Source: Plasmopara viticola (taxonomy: Eukaryota; Oomycota; Peronosporomycetes; Peronosporales; Peronosporaceae). From it: a stretch of DNA of 64,000 nt. A model generated the notes under the pieces. The model was not told where the DNA came from. It ran no database searches and saw only the letters and a list, made by a program, of their open reading frames with translations. Positions 42,865 to 56,489 of the stretch are shown piece by piece. The position numbers were made by a program, and so were the translations under genes. Positions within the stretch are counted from its first letter, which is position 1. Each line of letters opens with the position of its first letter. Location of the stretch: the NCBI GenBank assembly GCA_001695595.3, contig MBPM02000002.1:186001-250000 (forward strand), given 5' to 3'.

Positions 42865-45504
42865 CGCCAGTGTCACCGACTCCTGAAATCGATGCTTAAG
42901 GTGAGGGTGAAGGTATTTGAAAAGAAGAATGGAGAAAATTTTGCTCTGGGTCAGAAACGCTTACAAAGGACAAGATTTTTGCCTTGCTACAATGGGAGCA
43001 ACACGTAGGCTTATATTATCATGAAGGTCGGCGTGCGAGCACGAGGATGGGCAGTACCTCGAATGATACAGCAAATCCACTAAGTGTAGGCTAAAGCTTC
43101 AGCTGACGCGAATTACCTAGCGCTTAATTATGTCCACCGTATGAGATCACCCTTTTTGGCGGGTCGTCAAGGTAAAAAAGGGGTAGTTCAAAAGATTCTA
43201 GCCCTGCAGCCGGAATGACATGCAATATCTACAATAAATGTAGCCGTCGCCGCGTATACAAGCGTCTATGGTATGGCCCGATCAAACGTCTTCCGATTAC
43301 ATCCGGCCCCACTTTAGAATACCGTGATGGAGGCATCCGGCGTCGAGCTTTACTTTTAAATGACACAGGTGAAAGAAGACACACAGCATCAAATGCCATC
43401 GAGCATTTCGAGGCTTATTATTAGAATAAGCTAGTCATCACTATCTTTTTGATTTCATAATAAAAAACTTTATGACGAGTGCAGATTATAGAATTCGCAT
43501 CATGCCATGTTTTGCCTTTTCAGCGAAAGAAGCATCAATTAGCTCTCACACTCTTATGATAGTGGTCTCTGCCTTATGACCCAAATCTCGTGTCTGACTC
43601 GTAATCAACCTCGTGCATCACTCTTCTATCGAATAGAAGCTTTAATGGTGAGTCATTGCAATTGCTTACATAATTAAGCCTTTCACAAGATCTTTCAGAT
43701 CTTTCAAACACCTTGAGTCAAAGTGCAGCGTACGCTAACTATATAGTTAATCTACTACACAAAACATAGAGTACCAACATCTTCAAGCGGGATCCAATAT
43801 TTTAAAAGCAACTTATATTATGCATCTATTCAGCTAAGAACTCAATAGCGTCAAGTTATTTGAGACTTGGTAGCTTTAATATATCATCTGTTGAAGTGCA
43901 TTTACCGTGAGTTGAGCTATCTCAAATTCCTATAAGCACATTTTTTCATTTACGACGGGGTCGTTCGTGAGACCCAGAAATCGAGTTTATATCGAGTCCC
44001 TGCTACCTTCTTCCTAAACTATGCTACTCACTATTGGTGGCTCACTACTGTTTCTTGTGGTTCTAAGCTATCCGCTTGCGGAAGTTTGTTGTCTAGTAGG
44101 TTTTACTTTCATGCCCATCTGTCTTCGTATGTTTTAAACTGCCAATGTCATCCCTTGCGATGCTTTGTTACACATAGCTTAATGGTTTTTGGTGTTGCAT
44201 TTTTGGGAGCACCACCTCGGTGTTTTGCGGTAATTCTACCTTGACTATTTTTCCCATAAAAACGCTTAACCCTTGGCAGCAGAAGGGCTAAGTTGTCTGT
44301 TAAGAAAGGTTTAAGATGTCATCACACTTTCATTCGAGTAGTTTTAGTGCATCTTTTATTTATCCAGTGCGTATACATGCCTAATTTCCCAGGCGTCCTC
44401 TCAAAAAGAGCTATGGGATAGGACTATGCTTCTCCAAAGCCTGGTTGTGCGGGATCAAAAAGCTGGAACCTGAAGCCTTCCTCTTCAACTAATCCAAAGC
44501 TTGTGCATTTTTAGTCACGGCGTATCCAAGAATATATCCGTACATTACAAGAACAAAAAATGACCGTGCTGTCGAAATCCTTAAATTCTACAGCTAGATC
44601 TTTTTCGACCCTGACGAAGTTTGGGATGTCCTATTTGATATTCAAACCAAACCGACTTATTTCTACAGCTTTTTCCTGATCATCGGTAGACCTCTATTGG
44701 CAGACCACACTATTTTGCCAGTGCGCGAATTTTGCGGAGCGCTGGCGTCCACCACGACCTAAAACGGTTTGTGTAGCCTCCTACTCTCGCAAGTACGGTT
44801 ACCAAGCCTACACTGTTACTTTTTGATTTAAATGTTGTCAAGCGATCGAAGGCTAAGCTTTATGGCATAAAAATATGTATTAATCACACACCCTTGACCA
44901 GCGTATTTCTGGCTCTGCTGGCACGGCTTTCTCAGTAACCCCTTTGAAATTTTGGGCGAGACGAAGGTCCACTTTATTGGTTCCATTTGGGACTGGCACG
45001 TATATTATTTGCTTGACATAGCCATAGCTGAGGATATAGGACTTTTTGGCAATAATTACGTCTATTTAGACCAAATCCGAGTCAGCACACATACAAGCCC
45101 ATCCTGTAGACCGAGATGCTGCTCACCTACGATATTCCGGAGTAACGTGTAAGTTTGTAGCTATATTTCTCTTAAGAAAATCCAAATTGCCTCTTTTGAG
45201 GCTGTACTCTACGAAACCAATTTATATCACATTTTTTTATCATCGCTGCCTACACTCAAAAGGATTAAAAGCGAGGCAGGATTACCCTTAGGCCACCAAT
45301 GAGCAAAGCCACCTTGACTTTGTCATATTTAACTCTCCACACTCACGATTGTATTCATGACAATCGCGCTGCTCTTACGTGAAGGCAACCAAGTGTAAAC
45401 GCTGGCATAGTTTAACGCTAACGTCGACCTCAGCTGCTCCTTCATGCGCTCATATGACATGATAAATATTTCACGTGGCCGAAAAGGTCTTCCCTCCCTC
45501 ACAA
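42865..45504. other. Gene-free tract inside the inverted segment
   Basis: AT-rich sequence with scattered short frames and no recognised domain. It lies within the segment that appears to have been inverted (42576-49060). Confidence 0.4.
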
Positions 45505-46855
45505 CGTATTTGTGGCCGCATACATGAATGGGGACTGCTGTATGGGAAGCTGTGTGATGTGCCCGAGGATGAAACGCACAGCTTGCACGTCGATTTGTCT
45601 ATAGAATTTATCAGTACTATAAAACTTTCGAAGTACACAATCCTATAATTGTCTTTGAGGGTCAATTTCAACACGAGTTTATTGTTAGCGCTTTTTGCCT
45701 GAGTAAGACGTTACATTTGGTACCAGTGAATTGGAAAACAAATGGCGAGGCTGTATATAAATATAATAAATGAATAGCATAGCTTTCCCTGCACAATGGA
45801 GTAAATGGAGACCCGAATTTCCGCATTATTTCGGCAAGCACTCCTACCGCTGTTAAAACTTTACTTGTATTTGTCAACGACAATCTATTTGCGGTTTATT
45901 TTCGTTCGGAAAGACCACATGTGTACTAGAGTGTAGACAGAGCAATATGGGTGTTGCGACGTCAATAAACTTTCTTCGGCAGATTTACAATAAGTAATTC
46001 ATATCAAGTATCAATCGGCTTAATACCCTTCTATGTTAATATGACACCAAAAGGTACCTTTTTTCTTACGTATAAAGGCTACCGGAGAACGCAGAGAGAA
46101 GGCTTAGATAATTTATCATTTCTAAAGTCTAAAGTATGAGCTCGAATTCGTACTCATACCTTGCTTGGCTGGTTTCATTTAGCCAACTTTTTGCGAAGTT
46201 AGGTAGCGAATACCGTAAGGAACATACCAAAGCGATGTACGCAATAGAGAATTTTAAAATTTGATTTTCTGTGGTGATGAAGTATTGTCGGATACTAGAA
46301 ACTTTACCCTTGAAAGAATATGTCCAATACTCTTGACCAAAACAGAGAAGTAGCATGGATTAGTGTACGCTATCAACTTTTACAAGACGGTGTCGTTGTA
46401 CCCAATAATTTATGCAAAGCGTTTTAAGAAGTTATACTATTCACAGATCCCCATGCTTCATTTAGCATCGGAGGTGCTCCCAGAACTTCGTAGAGGCGAT
46501 ATCCTCGTGCTTGGCCTTAATAATTAGACAAATTTTAAGGGTCATACGATGGCTGGTAAGGCTTACAATTAATAACGCCTTGGTCGCGGAGTGAAGGTAC
46601 GAGAAGATGGGTCTAAATCATTGGTCGAGCTTGACTTCGCTACAATGACGCAATCGGGAGACTAAGAGCGGACAGTTTCCATGCAGCTGTGAGTGAATTT
46701 TATCTCATCTAGCGCACGTATATGATCATTGTAACTTGTATGAGGACGACGTATGCAGGGAAATCTTGAAGTTTTAGGCTTAGTGATCGAGTCCCAGGCT
46801 TTCAAGTAGGCCTCGGACTTCGTTTAGGAGGGCGAATATTCACCGTAGTCTAGTG
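45505..46855 (+). repeat. Old dispersed repeat, copy B
   Basis: Diverged duplicate of 9380-10680 in the same orientation (shared blocks are listed there). It retains traces of a coding frame (GDILVLGLNN, GHTMAG) interrupted by stops. The two copies are about 36 kb apart and clearly old. Confidence 0.65.
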
Positions 46856-49060
46856 AGAAAGTGCAAGACTAAGCGCACCATATCGTCAGTAGTCAAGTGG
46901 TCATGGTCACGACTTTAAAAAATTGGACCCCACAGTAGGCGCGCTTGCTGGTCTTTCGAATTCTGTGTTCGTCCGGTCTTAAAGCATAAACTTGCTTGTA
47001 AATCTCAAAAGCCTCGATGCGCTCCCGGTTTCTAAAAGTTAAATGCACCTTGCACAAAAGAGATGTAAGAACATATAAGCGATCTTTCGGTAAATGGCTG
47101 TTCACTACCACCTAATTGCCGTGTGCATTTGTTTGCACTTTGATGACTGATTTATACCTAATGCAGTATTCATACGATGTTAATCTTACCTTGAAATGTA
47201 CAAGTATTTATTCAAGGCAGGGACTCCATTCATTTTGGTTGCCTTTATAATCTTTGAACGTAAAATATATTTTTGGTACAAATCCGCTCTTTTGGTATAG
47301 CGTTTAGACAATCTAAAATGTGATAGACCAAACGAAAGCTGCCTGTCGACCGGGAACCAAGCAAATCTTCTTTAAATTTACCTCAACTTCCATAAGTGCT
47401 CTCGCACCAAAATCGTCCCCAGTGCCAGATACCAGACCTTTGACAAAGGCAACGTTAAAAACAAGACTTGCGACTGAGTATACAAGCGCCAGAAATCCGC
47501 TCAGGCAAGTGAACTTTAATGATACGTCTCAATCCATCGCGGTGAGTATAGCATGCCCATCGCTCTCCCTCGACCAACGATTTGAAGATACCTTCGTCTT
47601 CGAACGATTAATATGATAAAGAGCAAACTAAGCGATTCGTTGAACACTCACTCACCCCTATACTCCTACGGCTACAAAAAAGCCTTTCGATGATGACATC
47701 GTTTCAGAAATTCAGTCAATGTCTGAAGAACATTCCAGAAGGTGTTCTATTTGGCGTTAGACTCACTGAAAACGCAAAATGTCTCCGTAAGAAAGCTATG
47801 GTCTCCAGACGCAAAGACTCGACTAGTTAGAAATTTCACCAAAATGGGGCACTGGAAAAAAGGGTATGTGGCCAAAGACGCCATTACTCGGTATTTTTGT
47901 CGAGTGGGTTTAGAAGCCAGAACCGCAATGGGTGAGGGGCTGTATGACCACCGAAAAGCGACCGACGTACTTTACGCGCGTGAGCTTAGCAATTTGCTCC
48001 CACAGTGGGTCGAGACAACTCACCTTCGAGGGATGCATCGACTTCGGCATAATATCAAGTCAGAACGAGAGCGTATGTGTCGAGATCAGGTATTAATAAT
48101 TGCGGCTAACATACGAAGCATCCATTGCTGCTAATTACAAATCGCAGCTGTTTTCGGCCAATTGCACCAAAGCAATTTTAACGGCTTTACGAAGTGATAT
48201 AATTGCACCAATTCACAAGAAGCTCTTGGCGCTCTTAAGAGCGCCTCTGCTTCGTACATTACACAATTCAGGAGTGCTGAAGAAGGTGCATTCATTGTTA
48301 AAAGCAGTATAAGCATATTGCACTTGGGGTAATTGTGGTCTCAAACAATGACCACCGGATCCCATTATATCGCTTCATCTTTGCCTGCGATAAGGGATCG
48401 CACGAAGGGGTGCTAGCTTTGAAAGGCAAAGATGCCCCGACAAGCATTATTTGTGCCAAGAAGAAACTCGAGCTCGGTTTTACCACGTGCCATTGGATTC
48501 GTATCTGCACAAGGGTGGCCACGTATATGAGGACCTGCACTCCGCTGCTCACACGTCAAATCTCTACAGATCCGCCACTATCGGTGGATAGGTAAGACTT
48601 AATAAGCCTCAAATGTGCCTTTGGCTAGTCAAAAGCCAGCTAGACATGTAGTGTTTGTGTGCTACCTGAACACGATGTTGCATCTGGCACCTGTTCGAGT
48701 CAGTAAGACAGCAAACAGCAAATCTTTTTGTGAATATAATATTAATGTACCAAGACAGGCGACTCAATACTGCGTTTTGACAAGCGCTGTTTCAGATGCT
48801 TCGACGCCGCTTGATGAAGTTAACAGCAAGCAGATCATCGGACGTAAAAGATCAACCGAGTCAGAAGACATTCTGCGCAGTATCTGTACCGAGATACCGC
48901 ATTCGTGAGCCCGTATGTTATATACAGGTGAGCTTGCATTTAGTAATGCGGCTCACGTATTTACAAGCAATACACCCTTCTATATAAACGAGCCAAAAAA
49001 ACCTGATTTGTGCTAGCTTTTTGTTGTACAAACGTTATCGAAGTGATTCGGAGTCTCCTC
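46856..49060. other. Gene-poor tract, one unexplained open frame
   Basis: A 130-codon frame at 47742-48134 (LYDHRKATDVLYARELSNLL; LRHNIKSERERMCRD) is followed in another frame by a Leu-rich stretch to 48312. I recognise no family and it is not supported by splice sites. It may be retroelement-derived or chance. The rest is AT-rich. Confidence 0.25.
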
Positions 49061-49104
49061 ATTAACCAATTTGCTTTGCATTTCACACCCCGGGTCTCGC
49101 GACA
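49061..49104 (+). repeat. Last 44 bp of the 5' LTR
   Basis: ATTAACCAATTTGCTTTGCA and on to CTCGCGACA matches the end of the 3' LTR (53426-53469) with two differences. It is the boundary of the inversion described for 42576-49060. Confidence 0.88.
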
Positions 49105-49254
49105 AAGGCAGCTTTGCGCTTCTCATTGAAGGCGGTTTGGTTTCTCCCTCCTCGACAACGGCAGGAGGTGGTACGCAGGTTAAACGTCTCTTCTATGTGC
49201 TGAAGTCAAGGTATCAAATCAAGTGTACCAAGTCAAGTCAATCTCACGATGGAC

Positions 49255-50240
49255 TTTGAAGCTGATTAGGACGCCGTCCTGGAGAACGCTGTGCTCTGAT
49301 CTATCTAAGAAGTGGTGCGCCCACCGCGGCTAGTGAGCTGGGAGCAGTCCACTCTGATCCTATGGTACAGGGAATGGGAACACTACATTGGGCAATTTCG
49401 CCGCCGCTGTGTAGTCACTGGAGAGTAGTTTAATGCTATCGTGCCGGCCGTTGAGGACTGCGGCCGGACAGAAGTCATGAATATTATTGCTACCTACGCG
49501 CTGCAGCGCTCTGTCGATGAGATATCGGACAACGAGACTCTTCACCTAGTGCACGGCCGCTGCAACAGCCTCAAAATTGCCTACGTTTCCGATGTTTAGT
49601 CACTGTTCAACTGTACCTTGCGCATGGATCTGTCGATTGGCGATTGCGACGCGAGAGTCTTCCGCTACTTCCAAGATTTCGTGAAGATAGTCGAAGACAA
49701 TGAGCTACAACAACTCATCGGAAAAACCGACCTATTGATCCCTGGCTACAAGGAACGTATGAAGGCGAGGTGTAAGATTCTGACGAAAAATGTGCAGCCT
49801 GCGGTCCCGTGTGAGCAGATCGAGCGTCTCCTTAGTTTGGAGCGGCGGGACTTTCGCACGGACGAAGCCGTGTTGTACAGACTGATTCTAAAGCACGCGA
49901 AAGCGCAGCACCGGTACCACCAGATGGCCAAGGAGTATGTTCCTCAGGTGGCCTCAGCCCGCCCGGCCAGAATGCCAAGGCTAAAAAACCCGGTACCACG
50001 CGCCAAGTCAAGACGGAGAGCGCTGTGGCCGCACGCCCTCCGCGAGCTTCTAAGCCCCCAGTGGATATATGTCTGGTGTATGGTGATATATGTCTGGTGT
50101 GTGGTGGTACGTACTGGCTCAAGGAGTGCCCCACTGCGGCGGATGAGCAGCGCCAGGAGACAATGCAGAAGTTTTGTAGGGCGAAGGAGCAGCGTGTCCG
50201 ATTCAAGGCTGCGAGGAAGGTCGCTGTACTGAATACTTAG
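49255..50240 (+). pseudogene. Ty3/gypsy gag remnant
   Basis: Several stops break the frame. The longest piece (from 49618) reads LSIGDCDARVFRYFQDFVKI and YKERMKARCKILTKNVQPAV, a helical gag/nucleocapsid-type protein, with a Cys-containing stretch (VCGGTYWLKECPTAADEQR) near 50097-50153 that resembles a degraded zinc knuckle. Its assignment rests mainly on position, between the LTR and protease/RT. Confidence 0.65.
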
Positions 50241-50399
50241 GTAATTTATGGTCTCGTGGAGGTGAACTACGTCCCCGACACCAACGCTGATCGCAGCATT
50301 ATTCCGAGCTGCGAGGTTGACGCGCCGCAGGCAGTGCGGTCGGAAGAGATACAGCAGTTCCTGTCCCAGTAGAAACAGCCCTCGCCGACGGCCAGGCGA

Positions 50400-52970
50400 A
50401 GGGGTGCGTGGATGGGATCGATGTTGACATTGTCCTGACAACAGTGGCAGGACCGGTGCATGTCCAATGTGTTTCCTGCTTGATCCTTCAGAGCGATAAG
50501 GAAGAGTTCTTGGTTGGCAAGGACACATTGCATAGTCTAGGTATTGATGTTGATGCAATGCTGGCACAACTGGCTGGTGACAGCCCCTTGGCTCTTTAAA
50601 AAGAAGAGTTTTTTGTACAGGATGTCATTCCAATCGCTGTGACGACGAACACGGACGTATCGAATGTGGATGCCCTAGTGGACAAGGCACTGCACGATGG
50701 AATGGAACTGCAGTATGTGGAGGCTTTGCGGGACGCTGCCAAGACGTTGAATGTACGGGTAGGATTTGGCTCCCCGCAGCTGTTGAGCCACTGCGTGTGA
50801 CTCTCCAAGACGATACGATCCGGTTCCGATGCAAGCAGCGGAAGTATTCGCCGCTACACAGCCAGTTTCTGCACGATACAATGCAGCAGCTCCCCGGCCG
50901 AGGTTTCATCCGCAAAAACAACGGGTCTTGCTAGGCCTCTGCGGCCATTCCGGTGTGGACACCGGGTACGGCCGACAAAACCCGACTAACGATCGACTAC
51001 CGCCCGTTTAACGCCAAGACGGTGCCTATTGCTGGCACGATGCCAATTACGGCGCGCTTACATCAGATGCTGGAAGACTTTGCCGAGATCAAGACATTTG
51101 CTTCATTCGACATGAAAGATGGATTCTGGAAGCTCCCTTTAGCAGAAGATTATCAGGAAGTTATGTCCTTCGTGACGAACGAGGGGATTTTCGCGCCCAA
51201 TCGGGTTCCCCAAGGTGCTGTCGACTCTGCTTTGCACTTCCAGTCGACGATGCAGAGTGTGCTTGCGTCCCTGATACCACACCAAGCAATAGTCTGGGTA
51301 GACAACGTGATTCTGTTCGTCGACAACACGGGGGACTTGCTGCGAGTGCTAAAGGCATTTTTCCAGCTAATGGTCCAGCACACACAAGCTGAAATGTCCT
51401 AAGAGCTCTCATTTTCAAACTTCGATTATCTGGTGTGGTAGACTGATCTCGGGCGACGGCGTGCGCCATGATCCGGGGCGAGTGCAAACGTTATCAACGG
51501 TGCCCCTTCCGATCACCGTGTCCGAGCTCCAGTATTTCGTTTGCGCCTCCGACTGGCTGCATGAATCACTAGTGGGCTTCCCGCGTACGGTTGCGCCTCT
51601 GCACTAGAAGCTAGATGCAGAGCGCAAGAAGATCGGTCGGCGCAGCCGAAACGATTTCAACGGCGCCCTAGAGTGGACAGGCTGTGTACCATGACGTGCT
51701 GTCACTGATCTCTGCCAAGGTGCTGCGCTCGTTTCCTGGTTAAAAGATGACGTCTCTGTTCTTACCGACGTAAGTCTGGATGGATACTTCATCGTGATAA
51801 CCCTGGTGCGCGAGTGGGACAGCTTCCTTTTGGTTGACAAGCAAGTTCATGCCATGATTGTCTGCAAAGGTGGAACTTTTAAGGACCACCAGCGAGGATG
51901 GTTGATTATAGAAAGAAAAGCTTTCCTTATCATTGAAGCGTGTACGGTGCTCGACTATTTTCTTACTCCGTCGGAAGAAATTCAAGCTATTTCGTGACCA
52001 CTCCAATTTAATATACATCTTTGCACCACAAGTGGAGCTCAAACGGCACATTCGGGACCAAGTCCAGCGTTGACCGATGCACCTCTGTGGTCTCATCTCT
52101 TCGATTGAGCACTTAACGGGCGAGCCGAACGTGGCTGCTGATGGACTTATCGCCTGGTAAGAGCGATTAAGCTGTCTCAAGTTCCTCATTTCGGATCAAG
52201 GAGCGCACTTCAGGAATGACGTGGTCGACAACATGTGCGCGCGTTTGAAGATAGAGCGCAAGTTTTCCCCGGTGTACTCACCTTGGCTTACTAGAACAGT
52301 CGAGCAGATGAAGAAGGACATCCTGCAAGTGTCCAAGACCCTGTTCATTAAGTACAAGCTCGACTTCCACGAGAGGTCGTATCTCTCGGTCGTCGCTTAA
52401 GCAAATATCAACCAGACTGCTTTTTGGTCAATTGGTGGACGATACCCGATGGAGCTGTTCATGGGGCTCCAGCCTCCATCAGCTCTTGATGTGACTATTC
52501 GTCCCTCAGGTGATGACAATGCCAAACTTTTGGAGATGTCTTGTAGCACGTTTAAGCGCACTTAGTGCGTCTGCACGATTCTGTGCATGGTGTGCACAAG
52601 GAGGTGTTGACGACAAGGAGCGCAGGCGACTGTAGGCGATGGTGGAAAAAAACGGCATTGCTGCCAACTTTGATGTCGGAGATTACGTGCTCTGGTCTCG
52701 TATAGACCAGAGACTTTTCAACTACAAAATACTCGGGCAGTGGCTAGGCCCATTTCAAGTCACCGCGGCGAACTCTCACTCTTTCCAGATGCGCCACCTG
52801 GTCTCTGGTGCTACGTACAAAGCACACGCCACGAGACTAAAGTATTACGCCGATCAGAACCTGAGTATTTCTCGCAAGGTGCTCGATTTTCTTGCAGTAC
52901 AAGGCATGGTACTGGCCGTTAAGAAGAATCCCGACCATCGCTGCAACAAAGGGCATGCACGTTGATAGCT
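50400..52970 (+). pseudogene. Ty3/gypsy pol remnant (PR-RT-RH-IN)
   Basis: The protease end is at about 50408-50599 (EEFLVGKDTLHSLGIDVD). RT from 50953 shows LTIDYRPFNAKTVPIAGTMP, FASFDMKDGFWKLPLAED and the catalytic box as WVDNVILF, where active elements have VDD. RNase H traces follow at 51740-51990. The integrase core is at about 52190-52380 (SDQGAHFRNDVVD; YSPWLTRTVEQMKK), and a C-terminal DNA-binding part at 52639-52965 (YKILGQWLGPFQVTAANSHS). Stops separate the blocks, so no polyprotein can be made. Confidence 0.85.
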
Positions 52971-53141
52971 CAATACTTTGTAAGTTGGTTTGCAACCGAT
53001 TGAGGACTTGTGAGAAAGTGTCGATGAGATGCTAAAGGATATTCCCACTTTGGTCAAGGCCTACGTGGACCCAGTGGCAGCGAGCTCCCAAACGCGTACG
53101 GTGGCTAGTTCAAACCGACAGCAGCGAGCTTTAAGAGGCGG

Positions 53142-53469
53142 TGTTGCGTGCTAGCGGTCCCCATCAAGCCGCTGCTGCCGTCCAGTAGATCACGAGAAGA
53201 AGATGGGCGGTGACAACCGCCGCGTTTCCGTCGGCTTGGCCTGTAAGAGGAGATTCAACCCTCGTGACCAGCAGTGCGCGCCCAACGGCCTCGACGGACT
53301 CGACGTTTGTTGGCACGCTGTGTGCTGGATACATGTTTGCTGCATCTGCGGGGTGCTCCAGGATTACGTTTTGTCCGACGGTGTCAGAGCCGTCGTGAGC
53401 TGCTTAGGAAGAAGCAGAACTAGCAATTAACCAATTTGCTTTGCAATTTACACCCCGGGTCTCGCGACA
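53142..53469 (+). repeat. 3' LTR of the Ty3/gypsy element
   Basis: The 328-bp LTR starts TGTTGCG and ends CGCGACA, giving the usual TG...CA-type ends (TGT/ACA). It is preceded by a polypurine run and followed by the 5-bp target duplication CAGAC (53470-53474). Short open frames within it are not genes. Confidence 0.88.
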
Positions 53470-53474
53470 CAGAC

Positions 53475-56400
53475 GACTACATAATCTATTTCGAAAATGC
53501 TCCAACAAGCGCTAATATTTCAATTCAGTCAACGTCGTTCCCTTGTGCAACCAAGTATTGCACCTTTCGGAGCCAATCGAAAAACTCGTTTGTTTGATAC
53601 GTCTTGCACACGTGAGCATTTTACTTTTTTCTTGAATAAACAGACCATATGACTCAGGTGTAGATTGACTACAAGTGCGACTAGGTGCAGCGAATTCTTC
53701 GCTCTCAGAATATTTAAGTTTTGCATAATCAATACATACATCAGATCGCCAGCTAACTGACTTCAAGGGTAAGTATTAGTCCTAAAAATACAATCTTATG
53801 TAGAGTAAGCTTCATTAAGCTCTATTGGTGATATTACTTGCGAGGTATCTGTCCTACAATTGATATCTATCATAATAAGATCTACTGATAGCATAACCAC
53901 TTGGTAACAGGCCATGTACTTCTTTTCAAAAAGCTCTTCATTACTTGGTACCCAAGTCCTGCATCACTTTTTTGCGTTGAAACCACGGATATATGACGCC
54001 ACGCGCGAACGGAACTCGTCCACCCTTTCCACGACCTGTTGATTGTACCCCCACATACTGGCACGTAAGGTGCATGACTAAATGTATTGTTTCGATTTTA
54101 ATTGCCACGACAAATGTCGCGAATGCGGCTATATCTTGTTGCGCTTCCTGGTAAGCATGTTGCCCGCATCCAAAAGTTATTTTCGGACTTGATGGTGAAT
54201 GCCGAATCGCACAAAATGGAGCACACGCTGTAAATTTTTGATGAAGAGCCGCATGATCCCAAACTTCTTCCACAAGATCGAGATTTGGAACTCTCTATCC
54301 GAGAAACGCTTATTTATAACGAACAAGATGAAATGATTTTAACCAGACCTTTTTAGGACCTGGAAAGCATGGCCAATGCCCGATCTTGCCAGGTAAGCGA
54401 AAACGGGTGACAATAAGGCGCTTGGTGAAGCCCACAATTTCCATTTTAGTGGTAAATAAGCTGTGGGATTGGTAGTGCGCTTTAAGCAGCCGTAAACGAG
54501 AAGGCAAAAACGGCTTTTTGACGCTGATTGCTTACCTTACGCTGAAATGTGTGGCAGTCAATTTCATCGTGTATCCTATCGATCGTATGCCAAGTAAGGC
54601 CAAATTTTAGTCAAGTTTCCGGAGTGTCTCAAAAAGCCGTTGTTTGACCGCCAGGGCCGACACAAAGAAAATCTCAAGCGCGTACACTCGGGCAAGCTAA
54701 AGTTGTTGCTCATTTTGAAAAAGCGGAAAGCTGAGGCGAGGGCAGCCTTCTTTGGCGCACATTAATCGTCGAGGCAAGGCGTACTTAAAATTATAGCGTG
54801 CTAATCAGGAACGCTTTAATGGTTGTAGTGAGACGCTTGTTAGTAGGTCAAGTAAATCCGCTTTCAAAAACGTTGGACGCTGTCAGATCGACCCCAATAC
54901 GATTGTCCGAATGTCGTTGCGATCTGCGTTTTATGGCAGCGGGTGCTTAGCAGAAAATTTGTAGTCTTCTAGCCGCACATTTACGTATGGCGGTAGAGAT
55001 TCCATATCCACGCTCGGAACTAGAGCTTCCTGGCACCAGATCGCCTCAAATGGTGAACTTCTTGTGTCCCCAATCAAAATTTTCAAGTAAGGTACAACAA
55101 TCGCGTTTATAGCCTCCGTGAATTCGCACCGGGTCAGCGATAGTTTTAAGTCCAGATGCTGAGCGAGTAATGGCCTTTGAAGAGTCCCAATAATCTGTCA
55201 GGGAGACAAAAGAGCTGATTGGCGCCATAACCGCATTGACCGAGCATTAAAGATTCGAGAGGGCCTCCTCTTTCTTGTTGGACCCGTTGTTCAGAATGTA
55301 AGTAAATCTCTCGCGATCTCCCGCTGAGAAAAAACTACAATTACATTTTATCATAGTAACTTTTTACTCCCAATTTTGATGGTCATTAGACCATGAACTT
55401 TTGAATTTATTAACTCTTCAGTACAAAGCACAGCCTTATTTCCGATGTACACATCCTCACGTTTACACAACATGCCGATCCCACCAACTAGTGTAAAACA
55501 AATTGGATTTGTGTAACACCGCTCCAGACAGCCTTCGTCCAGTCACAGCCATTAAGACCTGTAGCACTACTGTGCTTCAAAATCGATCCGATTGATTTTC
55601 TATGCGCTCCTGTGTATTTTTTCGGCAATAGGTGCAGTTCTTGTCCGGCAGCTTTGAATGTTAACGTATTCGACCAGTGACCAACTAAGGAACAATTTAT
55701 AGACGCTGCCACGTATACCTTCAGGAATGAATCTCATTTTTCATGCCTTCCATTTCCTTTTAAGATTAAGTCTGCTTAGTATTCATGTATTATCAGCAGT
55801 CAAGTGGAACTACACTTTGCCTCGACATCTGTCAAACAACTTCGCATGGCATTAATCAAAAATACATCTATTGCAAGGACTTGCCTTTTCTCATGTAGGA
55901 CGCCTCACTCCTACTGATGATCAGCATTTCCGGGCTCTTAGAGTGTTGTTTCTGCTAGTGACCCTAAACAGCTCTTATGGAGGACAAACGGCCAATGTGT
56001 CGGCTCTCATCGACACGAGCGATGAGCGTTCGCTACCGAACCTTATCGCTGTGCATCGGTATACCAACCCACGAAGCATCTCTCGAGTAAAAGAAACAAT
56101 AGCTATTTCCTCACTCTTTTAGACCTGAGACCGAAAAAGGTTGGGTCGATTGAGTGGCGAGCTCGGTAATCGTCTAAAGTGGCGTGAGAATCAATATCGA
56201 GTGGGCTACTTGCTTTGTAATTTCCGGCCTTTTTGAGGTGCATTGTCCGTCGTCGTCGTGTGCGCTTTGAATGTGTTGTCGAGCTAAAATACAATTTAAC
56301 TTTTGCACATCGCGGTGGATGTACCTATCGCTGACCTTCTATCGAAGGAGCAGGTGGCTTATCGAAGTGCTCGTTTTTACGACAAAAGCTTACAGTTGCA

Positions 56401-56489
56401 GGTTGGGGAGTAACGGTGCGTACGAAAATCTCAGTCTAAGATTATAAATCCTCTGCAAACTGAGCATTACAAGTCACTGGCTGGTAAAT
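53475..56489. other. Gene-free tract with unassigned retroelement-like debris
   Basis: No gene recognised. Minus-strand frames at 53941-54273 and 55488-55712 look protein-like but broken, without a family match. It probably belongs to the copia element whose RT remnant follows. Confidence 0.35.

Larger units (their letters stand above)
49061..53469 (+). mobile_element. Ty3/gypsy LTR retrotransposon, decayed, 5' LTR split
   Basis: The element reads: 44-bp LTR end (49061-49104), gag remnant, pol remnant in the order protease, RT, RNase H, integrase, then a polypurine run (AAGAGGCGG) and a complete 328-bp 3' LTR (53142-53469). The missing first part of the 5' LTR is at 42576-42859 in opposite orientation. 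In-frame stops and shifts throughout gag and pol show it is not autonomous. The LTRs differ at roughly one base in ten, so the insertion is old. Confidence 0.88.

Noticed and set aside
47742..48312. Possible secreted effector gene
   Set aside because: There is no signal peptide and no RXLR or LXLFLAK motif, and the frame breaks in the middle.
49944..50567. 207-codon minus-strand open frame
   Set aside because: It lies antisense to the gag/protease remnant of the gypsy element, so it is a shadow frame.
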